From: Acetoanaerobium noterae
Lineage (GTDB): Bacteria; Bacillota; Clostridia; Peptostreptococcales; Filifactoraceae
Assembly (NCBI RefSeq): GCF_900168025.1
Contig: NZ_FUYN01000001.1
Span: 372,001-436,000, forward strand
DNA: 64,000 nt
Direction: 5' to 3'
Shown: positions 28,147-36,611 of the stretch, piece by piece
Numbering within the stretch: the stretch's first letter is position 1
Layout: each line of letters starts with the position of its first letter
The notes under the pieces: model-generated
The model's input: only the letters and a program-made list of their open reading frames with translations
Database searches by the model: none
What the model was told of the DNA's origin: nothing
Translations under genes and position numbers: made by a program

Positions 28147-29074
28147 GTACCTTTCCTATTTCTAATACATTCCCTTTTAGAAATTCACCTACTGGCATTC
28201 TTTTTTTACCACTAATTTGTATTTCTTTTATCCTTACAATATAATCAGCAGATGCTATATCAATGCCCTCGCTCGACACAGCTATTATTGTTCCAGGTTT
28301 TTCTTTAGATTGCTTATCTAAAACAACTGGAGCAAAGAGTTTAAGTACTGCACTATCATAAAGCGTGTAGGCTGATGGCCAAGGATCAGTCCCTCTAACC
28401 AAATTAGATATTGCTTCTGCTGACCTATCCCAATTTATTTTCCCTAGCTCTTTTGTCATTATAGGTGCATAGTTTGAAATAGAATCATCCTGTTTTTCAG
28501 GTGCCAGCTCTGCATTTATTATAGCCTTTAAAGTATCTGCTAAAGTTTTCTTTCCAGCAATTGCAAGCTTATCATGAAGTGTAGAGGCTGTATCCTCAGG
28601 TGTAATTTCAACCTCATTTTTTAAAAGCATATCTCCCGTATCTAGGCCTTCTTCCATATACATGGTAGTCACACCTGTTTTTTTCTCTCCATTAATTATA
28701 GCAAAATTAATCGGAGCTGCTCCTCTATATTTAGGAAGTAAAGAAGCATGTACATTTATACACCCATATTTAGGAAGCTCTAAAATTTCTTTGGGAAGAA
28801 TCTGACCAAAAGCAACAACAATTATGAGGTCAGGCTTTACTTGCTTTATCTTTTCAATAGCCTCGCTGTCTTTAATTCGCTCTGGCTGAAACACCTCTAT
28901 ATTATGCTCTAGAGCAACTAATTTTACTGGTGGAGATGAAAGCTTTTTGCCTCTACCTTTTGGTCTATCTGGCTGAGTAACTACTAAAGCTATTTCAAAA
29001 TCACTTTCATATAATGCTTCAAAGGATGGAATCGCAAATTCAGGTGTTCCCATAAATATAGCTTTCATCTGCAT
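28133..29074 (-). CDS. fmt: Methionyl-tRNA formyltransferase
   Basis: Formylates initiator Met-tRNA with 10-formyl-THF. Visible: IFMGTPEFAIPSFEAL, the folate-binding and catalytic region INVHASLLPKYRGAAPINFAI (in part: HASLLPKYRGAAP) with Asn/His, and the Asp in MEEGLDTGDML. 313 residues, normal. The ATG at 29074 follows the def stop directly; a second ATG at 29068 would have a better distance to the SD AGTGAG. Confidence 0.96.
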   Translation of the reverse strand: MQMKAIFMGTPEFAIPSFEALYESDFEIALVVTQPDRPKGRGKKLSSPPVKLVALEHNIEVFQPERIKDSEAIEKIKQVKPDLIIVVAFGQILPKEILELPKYGCINVHASLLPKYRGAAPINFAIINGEKKTGVTTMYMEEGLDTGDMLLKNEVEITPEDTASTLHDKLAIAGKKTLADTLKAIINAELAPEKQDDSISNYAPIMTKELGKINWDRSAEAISNLVRGTDPWPSAYTLYDSAVLKLFAPVVLDKQSKEKPGTIIAVSSEGIDIASADYIVRIKEIQISGKKRMPVGEFLKGNVLEIGKVLGYE

Positions 29075-29533
29075 CTACTCACTTTCGTTTAAACTTCCTT
29101 CTACCTTGTCCTTAAACAAAATTCCGTCTAGGTGATCAATTTCATGACAAATAGCTCTTGCAAAAAGCTCCTCAGCTTCAACCACAAATTCCTTCATATC
29201 AGTATCATAAGCCTTGGCTTTTACATAATACGGACGAGTAACACAGCCGAATTTTCCTGGTAGGCTAAGACAACCTTCATCATCTGTTTGTTCACCACTA
29301 GACTCTAGAATTTCTGGATTTATCATCACTATAGGACCATCTCCTACATCTATAACCACTACTCTTTTAAGCACACCCACCTGTGGAGCTGCAAGTCCTA
29401 CCCCATCAGCTTCATACATAGTATCTATCATGTCTTCTACTAGCTCTAAAATCTTATCGTTGATTTTATCAACAGCGCGAGATTTTTTTCTTAGTACCTC
29501 GTCTCCATCAGTTCTAATAATTCTAATTGCCAT
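29075..29533 (-). CDS. def: Peptide deformylase
   Basis: Removes the formyl group from new proteins. Metal enzyme of 152 residues with its three motifs in order: [19 protein letters not shown] (metal Cys) and [12 protein letters not shown] (HExxH). Immediately followed by fmt, the enzyme that adds the formyl group to Met-tRNA. Confidence 0.97.
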   Translation of the reverse strand: MAIRIIRTDGDEVLRKKSRAVDKINDKILELVEDMIDTMYEADGVGLAAPQVGVLKRVVVIDVGDGPIVMINPEILESSGEQTDDEGCLSLPGKFGCVTRPYYVKAKAYDTDMKEFVVEAEELFARAICHEIDHLDGILFKDKVEGSLNESE

Positions 29534-29661
29534 TTCTTACCTCCATAATTTTTAAATAATTTATCAATCTTGGTATAAATATAACAAAATATCATAGTTT
29601 TATAAGCAATCTCTCGATTACAAAGTATTCTTAACTATAGTTTATACCCTATCTATAGAAT

Positions 29662-31908
29662 TTATACCATATTGATAGGATTTATATCAACTGAAGCATT
29701 TACATTGTCTAGAAGAACTACACTTCTTTTTTCTGTAAGTATATAGTTTATTATACTCTTAATTAAATGAATTTCAACTTCACTATCTTTTATTAAAATC
29801 TGCCATCTGTATTTATTTTCTATTTTACTTACAAGACAAGGAAAAGGTCCCATAATATTGACATTATGAACAGACTTTTTCTTTAAATAAAAAATAATTG
29901 CATCCTTAATTTGCATACTGCTATTAGCTGCGTTTTGTTCATTTACACTGCTTACAAGTACCCTGATTATATTACTGTATGGAAGATAGTTAAAGGTTTC
30001 TCTTAATTTTATTTCTTCACTATAAAATCCTTCAAAATCATGATTTAAAATGTATTTAAGAACATAATTATCAGGCGAAAATGTCTGAATTAAAACCTTT
30101 CCATCTATATCCCCTCTGCCTGCTCTCCCGCCTACCTGCTCAATAAGGCTAAACATTCTCTCATAGCTTCTAAAATCTGGAGCATTTAAACCTTGGTCAG
30201 CATTTATAACTCCTACTAAGCTTACCATTGGAAAATCCAAGCCTTTACCTATCATTTGGGTTCCAATAAGTATAGCTCCTTTAGTATGCTTAAAAGCTGA
30301 AAGTATTTCGCTATGACTGTTTTTTCTGCTTACAGTGTCTTTGTCCATTCTAAACACCTTAGCCTCTGGAAAAAGCTCCCTTACCTCAGCTTCAATTCTT
30401 TCAGTTCCTATTCCAATATCTTTCATTGTACCTTCATTGCAGCTTTCACATGATTTATGAAATGGAATTTCAAAATTGCAATAATGACATCTTAAGGTTT
30501 GGTTTTTCTTATGATAGGTAAGAGAAATATCGCAGTTTTTGCATTTTGGTACATGTCCACAGCTATCACAGCTTAAAAAATTCGCATATCCTCTTCTGTT
30601 TAAAAACAGAATTACCTGCTCCTTTTTTTTCATAGCTGAACTTATTTTAGTTTGCAGGCTAAAGCTCAAAAAAGACAAATTTCCTAATTTCGCATCTTCT
30701 TTCATATCTATTATCTCAATCGAAGGAAGAGGCTTGTTATTTGCTCTTTTACTTAGCTCAACTAGCTTGTATTCCTTATTTTTAGCTTTGTAATATTGCT
30801 CTACTTTTGGGGTCGCTGAGCCTAATATTACTGAGACAGCTTGAAGTTCATTTAATTTACATGCTACTTCTACGCTATCATATTTTGGGTTAAGCTCGGA
30901 CCTGTATGCATCCTCATGGCACTCATCTATGACTATCAGTCCTAGATTTCTAACTGGAGCAAATAGCGCAGAGCGAGCCCCTATAACTACTGGAGCGTCT
31001 ATATTTTCTATCTTTGACCATTCGTCATATCTTTGCCCTACGCTAAGGTGACTGTGAAGGACAGCTACCTTTGCTTTAAATCTTGCTGTAAATCTAGCAA
31101 TGGTTTGAGGAGTAAGTGAAATTTCAGGGACTAATACTATAGAGCCTTTACCTTCTTCTATCATTTTGTCTATGAGCTCCATATATATTTCTGTCTTTCC
31201 AGATCCAGTTATTCCTTTTAATAAAACAGGTCTGTTTTTGGTGCTCAGCTCATCACTTATTTCTTCAAATATATTATTTTGCTCTTTATTTAAAGCATGC
31301 CTTATATAGGTGGTATTATTTATATTGTCATTGCTTGAGTCTCTAAAAATTCTGCTGCTTTTAATCTCAATTATTTCTTTTTCTTTAAGATTATTTATAT
31401 ATGCAGAAATATTTTTACCCTTAAATTCTTCATTTAATTTATCCCTTGATAACTCCACATTATCCAGTATCAATTTATATAAGTATTTTTTTACATGTGC
31501 ATTTGTTTTTAAGTCTAAATACTCAAGCTGCAAAGCAAGCTTGTCCTTTAGGACAACAAAATCCTCAAACTTAGCACTTCCTTTTCTAATTTGAGACGGA
31601 TAAAGTAAGCTTAGTGCATCTAAATAGCTACACATATAATAATCTCTAATCCAAAATGCAAGAGCAATCTTGTCATAGTCTAGATTTGTTTTTTCTCCTA
31701 GAGAAACTATCTCTTTTAGCTTATCCTCATCGCAAGGCAATTTTTCTTGAATTTCGACAATTATAGCCTCCAATTGCTTATTACCTCTTCCAAACGGAAC
31801 ATGTACTATTTGACCTAAGCAAACATCGAGATAAGTTTTATATGTAAATTTTTTATCTATATATCTAGATTTTTGAATTAATATTACTTTACAATATTTT
31901 TCAACCAT
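29662..31908 (-). CDS. priA: Primosomal helicase PriA
   Basis: Replication-restart helicase. N-terminal DNA-binding domain (about 1-110), Walker A GITGSGKTEIY, the Walker B box DECHEDAY (DEEH/DECH type), zinc-binding cysteines in LSCDSCGHVPKCKNCDISL and CHYCNFEIPFHKSCESC, and helicase motifs GTQMIGKGLDFP and QVGGRAGR. 748 residues, full length. Lies between coaBC and def. Confidence 0.96.
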   Translation of the reverse strand: MVEKYCKVILIQKSRYIDKKFTYKTYLDVCLGQIVHVPFGRGNKQLEAIIVEIQEKLPCDEDKLKEIVSLGEKTNLDYDKIALAFWIRDYYMCSYLDALSLLYPSQIRKGSAKFEDFVVLKDKLALQLEYLDLKTNAHVKKYLYKLILDNVELSRDKLNEEFKGKNISAYINNLKEKEIIEIKSSRIFRDSSNDNINNTTYIRHALNKEQNNIFEEISDELSTKNRPVLLKGITGSGKTEIYMELIDKMIEEGKGSIVLVPEISLTPQTIARFTARFKAKVAVLHSHLSVGQRYDEWSKIENIDAPVVIGARSALFAPVRNLGLIVIDECHEDAYRSELNPKYDSVEVACKLNELQAVSVILGSATPKVEQYYKAKNKEYKLVELSKRANNKPLPSIEIIDMKEDAKLGNLSFLSFSLQTKISSAMKKKEQVILFLNRRGYANFLSCDSCGHVPKCKNCDISLTYHKKNQTLRCHYCNFEIPFHKSCESCNEGTMKDIGIGTERIEAEVRELFPEAKVFRMDKDTVSRKNSHSEILSAFKHTKGAILIGTQMIGKGLDFPMVSLVGVINADQGLNAPDFRSYERMFSLIEQVGGRAGRGDIDGKVLIQTFSPDNYVLKYILNHDFEGFYSEEIKLRETFNYLPYSNIIRVLVSSVNEQNAANSSMQIKDAIIFYLKKKSVHNVNIMGPFPCLVSKIENKYRWQILIKDSEVEIHLIKSIINYILTEKRSVVLLDNVNASVDINPINMV

Positions 31909-31963
31909 ACATAGCCACCTGACTTAGACTTGATTTATTACTTCGTTATATTCAAAGTAAAAC

Positions 31964-31988
31964 AAAAATAAGCACATTGTGCTTATTT
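31964..31988 (-). terminator. Terminator overlapping the coaBC stop codon
   Basis: 10-bp stem AAATAAGCAC/GTGCTTATTT (31966-31975, 31979-31988) and T-run on the minus strand. The coaBC stop codon lies within the stem. It separates the gmk-rpoZ-coaBC unit from priA. Confidence 0.8.
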
Positions 31989-33179
31989 ATTGTGCATTAT
32001 ATATATGATTTTATCATAAATTTCTTTTGATAACTGATTTTTTGTCATAATCGGTAGCTCTTCAATATTTCCATCTGCAAACAGCAGCTTTACAATATTG
32101 GTATCTCCTGCAAAACCAGCTCCCTCTTGTTTTAAATCATTTGCAACTATAAAATCTAGATTTTTCTTCGCTAATTTTTTTTGCGCATTAGCGATTAGAT
32201 CATCAGTTTCAGCAGCAAAGCCCACTAAAACTTGTTTTGTTTTTAGTTTTCCAAGCTCAAATAAAATATCCTTATTTCTGTCTAGCTCCAATACTAAATC
32301 TGAATCAGATTTTTTAATTTTTGAATCTGAAATATTTTTAGGCTTATAATCGGCAACCGCAGCAGACTTAATAACAATATCCATTTCATCAAAGCTAGAA
32401 GTCACTGCCTCATACATCTGCTGAGCACTTTTAACTTTAATAACCTCAGAAATTCCAAAAGGTATCTCAAGATTTGTAGGACCAGTAACAAGAGTTACCT
32501 TTGCGCCCATAAGCGCTGCTTGATATGCAAGAGCATAACCCATCTTACCAGTCGATTTATTGGTTATATATCTTACTGGATCTATCGCTTCTTGAGTCGG
32601 GCCAGCTGTTACTAGAACATTTTTCCCTTTTAACTCATCAGTCTTGTTAAGTAAAAATTTTATATTTTCAACTATTAAATCAGGTTCAGCTAGCTTGCCT
32701 GGTCCTAAATCTCCACAGGCTAGTCTTCCGTATCCTGGTTCAATAAAAATATATCCCAAATCCTTAAGTTTTTGAATATTTGCCTGAGTGACAGGATTTT
32801 CATACATATTAGTATTCATAGCGGGTGCTATTACTACAGGAGCTTTAGTAGCCATGACTGTAGTTGAAAGCATGTCGTCAGCAATTCCATTTGCTATTTT
32901 TCCAATTACATTTGCAGTAGCTGGCGCAATTAAAAAAATATCAGCTTTTTTTGCCAAAGATATGTGTTCAATATCCCAATTTGTAACTGGTTCAAACATC
33001 TCAACTGCAACTGGATTTTGGCTTATGCTCTGAAATGTAAGTGCTGATACAAATTCAGTAGCATGTTTTGTCATAATCACATTAACCTGTACGTTTTCTT
33101 TTCTGAGTCTAGATACAACATCACAAGCCTTGTATGCAGCAATTCCTCCACTTACTCCTAAAACTACTGTTTTAGACAT
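31983..33179 (-). CDS. coaBC: Bifunctional phosphopantothenoylcysteine decarboxylase/synthase
   Basis: Two steps of coenzyme A synthesis in one protein. N-terminal FMN decarboxylase (about 1-180) with GVSGGIAAYKACDVV, catalytic His in WDIEHISLA, PAMNTNMYENP and the Cys flap ACGDLGPGKLAEP. C-terminal CTP-dependent synthase with TAGPTQEAIDPVRYITN, GKMGYALA, SAAVADYKP and KKSDSDLVLEL. 398 residues. Adjacent to rpoZ without spacer. Confidence 0.96.
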   Translation of the reverse strand: MSKTVVLGVSGGIAAYKACDVVSRLRKENVQVNVIMTKHATEFVSALTFQSISQNPVAVEMFEPVTNWDIEHISLAKKADIFLIAPATANVIGKIANGIADDMLSTTVMATKAPVVIAPAMNTNMYENPVTQANIQKLKDLGYIFIEPGYGRLACGDLGPGKLAEPDLIVENIKFLLNKTDELKGKNVLVTAGPTQEAIDPVRYITNKSTGKMGYALAYQAALMGAKVTLVTGPTNLEIPFGISEVIKVKSAQQMYEAVTSSFDEMDIVIKSAAVADYKPKNISDSKIKKSDSDLVLELDRNKDILFELGKLKTKQVLVGFAAETDDLIANAQKKLAKKNLDFIVANDLKQEGAGFAGDTNIVKLLFADGNIEELPIMTKNQLSKEIYDKIIYIMHNK

Positions 33180-33434
33180 TTATTTCACCTCATTATTATC
33201 CTTAGAAGCTTCCTCCATCTCGTTTAACATAAAATCTTCAAAATATGTAGTCTTGTAAGTTACTTTTTCTTCGAAAACTTCAAATGTAGCTACTGATACA
33301 GGTTTTTCCTCTACAGTCTCTACCATTTTGTCGCTTCCTTCAACTAGCTGTCTTGCACGCTTTGATACCTCGTTTACAAGGCAATATCTGCTATCAGCCT
33401 TATTTAATAAATCATTAATAGATGGATAAAGCAT
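33180..33434 (-). CDS. rpoZ: RNA polymerase omega subunit
   Basis: Assembles and stabilises RNA polymerase. 84 residues, MLYPSINDLLNKADSRYCLVN, then KRARQLVEGS as in the family. The upstream extension (to 33464) overlaps gmk and is unlikely; ATG 33434 has AGGAGG nine bases upstream. Acidic C-terminal tail. Gene order gmk-rpoZ-coaBC-priA is typical of Firmicutes. Confidence 0.94.
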   Translation of the reverse strand: MLYPSINDLLNKADSRYCLVNEVSKRARQLVEGSDKMVETVEEKPVSVATFEVFEEKVTYKTTYFEDFMLNEMEEASKDNNEVK

Positions 33435-33435
33435 A

Positions 33436-34050
33436 TTATAATTCCTCCTCATAAATTTTGACAATTTCCTGGCTGTATCGGTTCACTTTGTTTTTTTCTG
33501 CGCTTATTATAGCTTCAAGATCATCTACTGCTCTAGTCAAATTGTCGTTAAAAATAAAGTAGTCGTATTTTTCTATAGTTTTTATTTCTTGCATTGCTCT
33601 TGCCATTCTGTTTTCTATTTGTTCAATAGTTTCTGTCCCTCTAGTTACAATTCTATTTTTTAGCTCCTTAAGTGAAGGAGGCAGAACAAAAACCAAAATA
33701 GCATCTGGATACTTTTCTTTCACTTTCATGGCCCCTACTATTTCTATTTCAAGAAGCACATCTTTTCCTTTTTCTATGCATTCAAGCACCCATTTTTTAG
33801 GTGTTCCGTAATAGTTTCCAAATACATGAACATATTCCAAAAGGGAATCTGTCCCTATCAAATCCTCAAAATCCTGCTTTGATATAAAATTATAATTTAC
33901 TCCATCTATTTCATTTTCTCTTGGATTTCTAGTTGTAGATGAAATCGAAAGGAGCATTTCTTTATTTAGCTCCATGAAGTTTTTGCATATAGTACCTTTT
34001 CCGGCTCCAGATGGCCCAGAAACTACTACTAATAAACCTTTTTTCTTCAT
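33436..34050 (-). CDS. gmk: Guanylate kinase
   Basis: Phosphorylates GMP to GDP. 204 residues. Visible: Walker A SGPSGAGKGTICKNF (about 11-25), the GMP-binding TTRNPRENEIDGVNYNFIS and LLEIEIVGAMKVKEKYP. Placed between remA and rpoZ. Confidence 0.96.
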   Translation of the reverse strand: MKKKGLLVVVSGPSGAGKGTICKNFMELNKEMLLSISSTTRNPRENEIDGVNYNFISKQDFEDLIGTDSLLEYVHVFGNYYGTPKKWVLECIEKGKDVLLEIEIVGAMKVKEKYPDAILVFVLPPSLKELKNRIVTRGTETIEQIENRMARAMQEIKTIEKYDYFIFNDNLTRAVDDLEAIISAEKNKVNRYSQEIVKIYEEEL

Positions 34051-34065
34051 ATTAATCTCCTATTT

Positions 34066-34323
34066 TTACTCTTCGTGATGACCCTCATCTTTTATATTAC
34101 AGCGATGTGCCATAGTTTCTGGCTGAACTGGACATAAAATTATATGATCACTATCTGTAATAATAACTGCTCTCGTTCTTCTTCCATAAGTAGCATCAAT
34201 GACTCTGCCCTTATCCTTAGCATCTTGAATAACTCTTTTAATGGGTGCAGATTCTGGGCTTACTATAGCTACTACCTTAGCAGCAGAAACAACATTACCA
34301 AAACCGATATTAATCAATTTCAT
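34066..34323 (-). CDS. remA: RemA-like DNA-binding regulator (DUF370)
   Basis: Small protein of 85 residues, [30 protein letters not shown] and further on [19 protein letters not shown] (both given in part) as in the extracellular-matrix regulator RemA, which binds DNA as rings and activates biofilm genes in Bacillus. The C-terminal tail with several His and acidic residues is longer than the core. Lies between yicC and gmk, the usual clostridial place. Confidence 0.9.
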   Translation of the reverse strand: MKLINIGFGNVVSAAKVVAIVSPESAPIKRVIQDAKDKGRVIDATYGRRTRAVIITDSDHIILCPVQPETMAHRCNIKDEGHHEE

Positions 34324-34337
34324 ATGATTGGCAACTC

Positions 34338-35222
34338 CTACTCTATGTTTTGTATCTGTTCTCTAACTTTTTCTAGCTGGCTTTTCAAATCTACCACATA
34401 AGAAGTAACATCTATGTTAGAGGATTTCGAGCCAATAGTATTGATTTCTCTATTCATTTCTTGAAGTAAGAAGTCCATCTTTCTTCCAAGTCCATCATTG
34501 CTAATAACTGTGTCTCTAAGCTGAGATATATGAGTTTTAAATCTTACGATTTCTTCAGTAATACTACTTCTATCGGCATACAGTGCAGCTTCTTGAAGTA
34601 CTCTTTGAGGATCTGACTCAAATCCATAAACCTTTAAAAATTCATCTAATTTTTGTTTTATTTTATTTCTATATTCAGCTTCGACATCAGCTGCCAATGC
34701 CTCTACAGATAATATATCCTTTTCCAAAACGTCACAACGCTCAAGAGTATCCTTTTGAAGTAGTTGTCCTTCTGTTTCTCTCATTTTCTTAAGCTCTGTA
34801 AGAGCGCCCACTAAAGCTGATTCTAAAACGGATAGAATTTCCTCTTGGTCTAGCTCATTTTCACTGCTTACTATTACATCAGGGAATCTTCCTATAACTG
34901 AAGTTGTAATATCATCTCTTGTATTTAAGGTGTCTTTAATTAAAACTAGAGATTCATAATATCCTTTCGCAAGCTCAGTGTCAACTGAAAGTTTTGCATC
35001 TGAGATACCTATGTTTTCCATTCTGATAAAAACTTCTACCCTACCTCTTTGCACATACTTTTTTATTTGCTGTCTGACCCATTCTTCTAAAAGCATAATC
35101 TTTCTTGGCATCTTAACATTTATATCAAGATACCTGTGATTTATGGACTTTACCTCCACTGTAAATTGAAACTTTTCAGTCTTACATTCTCCTCTTCCAA
35201 ATCCAGTCATGCTAATAGCCAA
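34338..35222 (-). CDS. yicC: YicC family endoribonuclease
   Basis: Family of stress-linked proteins recently shown to have RNase activity. 294 residues: N-terminal [12 protein letters not shown], then [13 protein letters not shown], and the C-terminal DUF1732 part with [22 protein letters not shown]. It overlaps the dapF stop by 16 bp, and remA follows 14 bp later, so dapF-yicC-remA-gmk-rpoZ-coaBC look like one transcript. Confidence 0.92.
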   Translation of the reverse strand: MAISMTGFGRGECKTEKFQFTVEVKSINHRYLDINVKMPRKIMLLEEWVRQQIKKYVQRGRVEVFIRMENIGISDAKLSVDTELAKGYYESLVLIKDTLNTRDDITTSVIGRFPDVIVSSENELDQEEILSVLESALVGALTELKKMRETEGQLLQKDTLERCDVLEKDILSVEALAADVEAEYRNKIKQKLDEFLKVYGFESDPQRVLQEAALYADRSSITEEIVRFKTHISQLRDTVISNDGLGRKMDFLLQEMNREINTIGSKSSNIDVTSYVVDLKSQLEKVREQIQNIE

Positions 35223-36052
35223 TCGTCATCCACCCTTCCATCACATATTTTCTGAGCTGGTCCAGTCATATAAAGCTTTTCTTTTAGGATTTCTATTTCA
35301 ACCTCGCCCCCTGGAGAACTAACTTTTACTTTGTCATTTACAAGGCCTAGTTTATTTGCTATATATGCACTCGATGTCATCCCTGTTCCACAAGCTAAGG
35401 TGTAGCCACAACCTCTTTCATAAGTTTTTACACCAATAGTTGATTTATCTATTATCTTTACAAAATTAACATTTATTTTCTTAGGAAATAGTTTTGTATT
35501 TTGTTCAAGTCTGGAGCCGTAATAATCCAATTCTTGTAGTGATATATCATCTTCAAAAATTACTAAATGCGGAACCCCAATTAAAACAGCGCTTGCAAGA
35601 AATTTTCTATCCTCAATTACAATTTCTTCATTTATAAACTCAGCATAATTTGTTAGAGCTGGAATTAGTTTAGGTTCTAGGGTAGGTAATCCCATCTCTA
35701 CCTTAACTAGCTTAACTTCGTCATTTTGAGTAATCAAGCTAATATCGTAATTCCTAGCCGCTGCTTCTACTAAAAAAGAAGTCTTATCAACAATTTTATT
35801 TTCATAAATAAATTTAGAAAAACACCTTATTCCATTGCCACACATATCTGCTTTACTACCATCTTGATTATAGTAGACCATTTTTATGTCACAGCTTGTA
35901 GATTTTTCGCAAGCCATCATACCATCCGCGCCTATTCCAAAATGTCTATCACATAATTTTTTTGCAAGCTGTGAATAGTCCACATATCTTCCATCCAAAT
36001 TATTAAACAATATGAAATCATTGCCTGCACCTTGCATCTTCCAAAATAACAT
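35207..36052 (-). CDS. dapF: Diaminopimelate epimerase
   Basis: Converts LL-DAP to meso-DAP for lysine and peptidoglycan synthesis, completing the route begun by dapA-dapB-dapH at the other end of the window. 281 residues. Both catalytic Cys are visible, in ADMCGNGIRCFSKF and in TLACGTGMTSSAYIAN. Start MLFWKMQGAGNDFILFNN is typical. Last recognised chromosomal gene before the prophage. Confidence 0.95.
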   Translation of the reverse strand: MLFWKMQGAGNDFILFNNLDGRYVDYSQLAKKLCDRHFGIGADGMMACEKSTSCDIKMVYYNQDGSKADMCGNGIRCFSKFIYENKIVDKTSFLVEAAARNYDISLITQNDEVKLVKVEMGLPTLEPKLIPALTNYAEFINEEIVIEDRKFLASAVLIGVPHLVIFEDDISLQELDYYGSRLEQNTKLFPKKINVNFVKIIDKSTIGVKTYERGCGYTLACGTGMTSSAYIANKLGLVNDKVKVSSPGGEVEIEILKEKLYMTGPAQKICDGRVDDDWLLA

Positions 36053-36228
36053 AAGACACTTCCTTTACAAGGTATTTTTCCATTAGTGTATATTATGGTA
36101 TTTTTTTAATATACATCACTATTCAATAAAGCATATAAATATTTTGAACAATAAAACCGACTTGTAAAAAATAGATTACCATAGTTTATGAAAAATTTAA
36201 ACAAAATTTGTCCTAAATTTGTCCAAAC

Positions 36229-36267
36229 AAAAAAAGAGAGTAAGCCCTTAAAGGACTACTCTTTTTT
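36229..36267. terminator. Terminator-like hairpin upstream of dapF
   Basis: AAAAAGAGAGTAAGCCC, a short loop and GGACTACTCTTTTTT form an imperfect stem with T-runs on both strands. Most likely it ends transcription entering from the right. Between 36053 and 36392 I otherwise see only AT-rich DNA. Confidence 0.6.
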
Positions 36268-36392
36268 ACTATGAAAAAATAGAGCGACATATTAATTTAA
36301 GTATAAAAATATTACGATATAAAAAAATTTATATCATAGTATTAAAATCACATAAATAGTAAGTAGTATTAAAAATAGATTAATTTATGTAC

Positions 36393-36422
36393 AAAAAAAT
36401 GACGAGACTAGAGTCTCGTCAT
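36393..36422 (-). terminator. Strong intrinsic terminator of the candidate small RNA
   Basis: Perfect 11-bp arms ATGACGAGACT and AGTCTCGTCAT (36399-36422) followed on the minus strand by a run of T (36393-36398). Confidence 0.85.
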
Positions 36423-36508
36423 TGCGCTATTGGATTTACCCAATTAATCTAGATTACAAGTAAGTAACCCAGTAAAAAATTAACTTCGTAAGTTCGATTT
36501 ATTTTTCA
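36393..36508 (-). ncRNA. Candidate small RNA of about 115 nt, divergent from the CSD-ATPase
   Basis: A near-consensus minus-strand promoter (36514-36543) is followed by about 115 nt without a usable reading frame and then a strong terminator (36393-36422). Inside, ATTGG/CCAAT forms a 5-bp hairpin with a 6-base loop. The region does not resemble tRNA, 6S RNA, tmRNA or a riboswitch I know. It could alternatively be a leader or a remnant at the prophage end. The presence of an RNA is inferred from the two signals only. Confidence 0.5.
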
Positions 36509-36513
36509 ATATA

Positions 36514-36543
36514 ATTATACCCTGTAAATATAATAATAATCAA
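36514..36543 (-). promoter_or_regulatory. Promoter of the candidate small RNA
   Basis: Minus strand TTGATT (36538-36543), 18-bp spacer and TATAAT (36514-36519). Expected start of the RNA near 36507. Confidence 0.6.
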
Positions 36544-36575
36544 GCCTAAGTTGAATGTATACTATTAATAATATA

Positions 36576-36584
36576 TGGTATAAT
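36576..36584 (+). promoter_or_regulatory. Extended -10 promoter of the CSD-ATPase gene
   Basis: TGG followed by TATAAT (36579-36584), an extended -10 box, about 28 bases before the start codon and with no clear -35. The SD AGGGGG lies at 36601-36606. Confidence 0.5.
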
Positions 36585-36611
36585 TCTAATATTATTTTTT
36601 AGGGGGAAACT

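Noticed and set aside
36480..36500. GTTCGATTT sequence as remnant of a tRNA T-arm at the prophage end
   Set aside because: No acceptor stem, anticodon arm or D-arm can be built around it.
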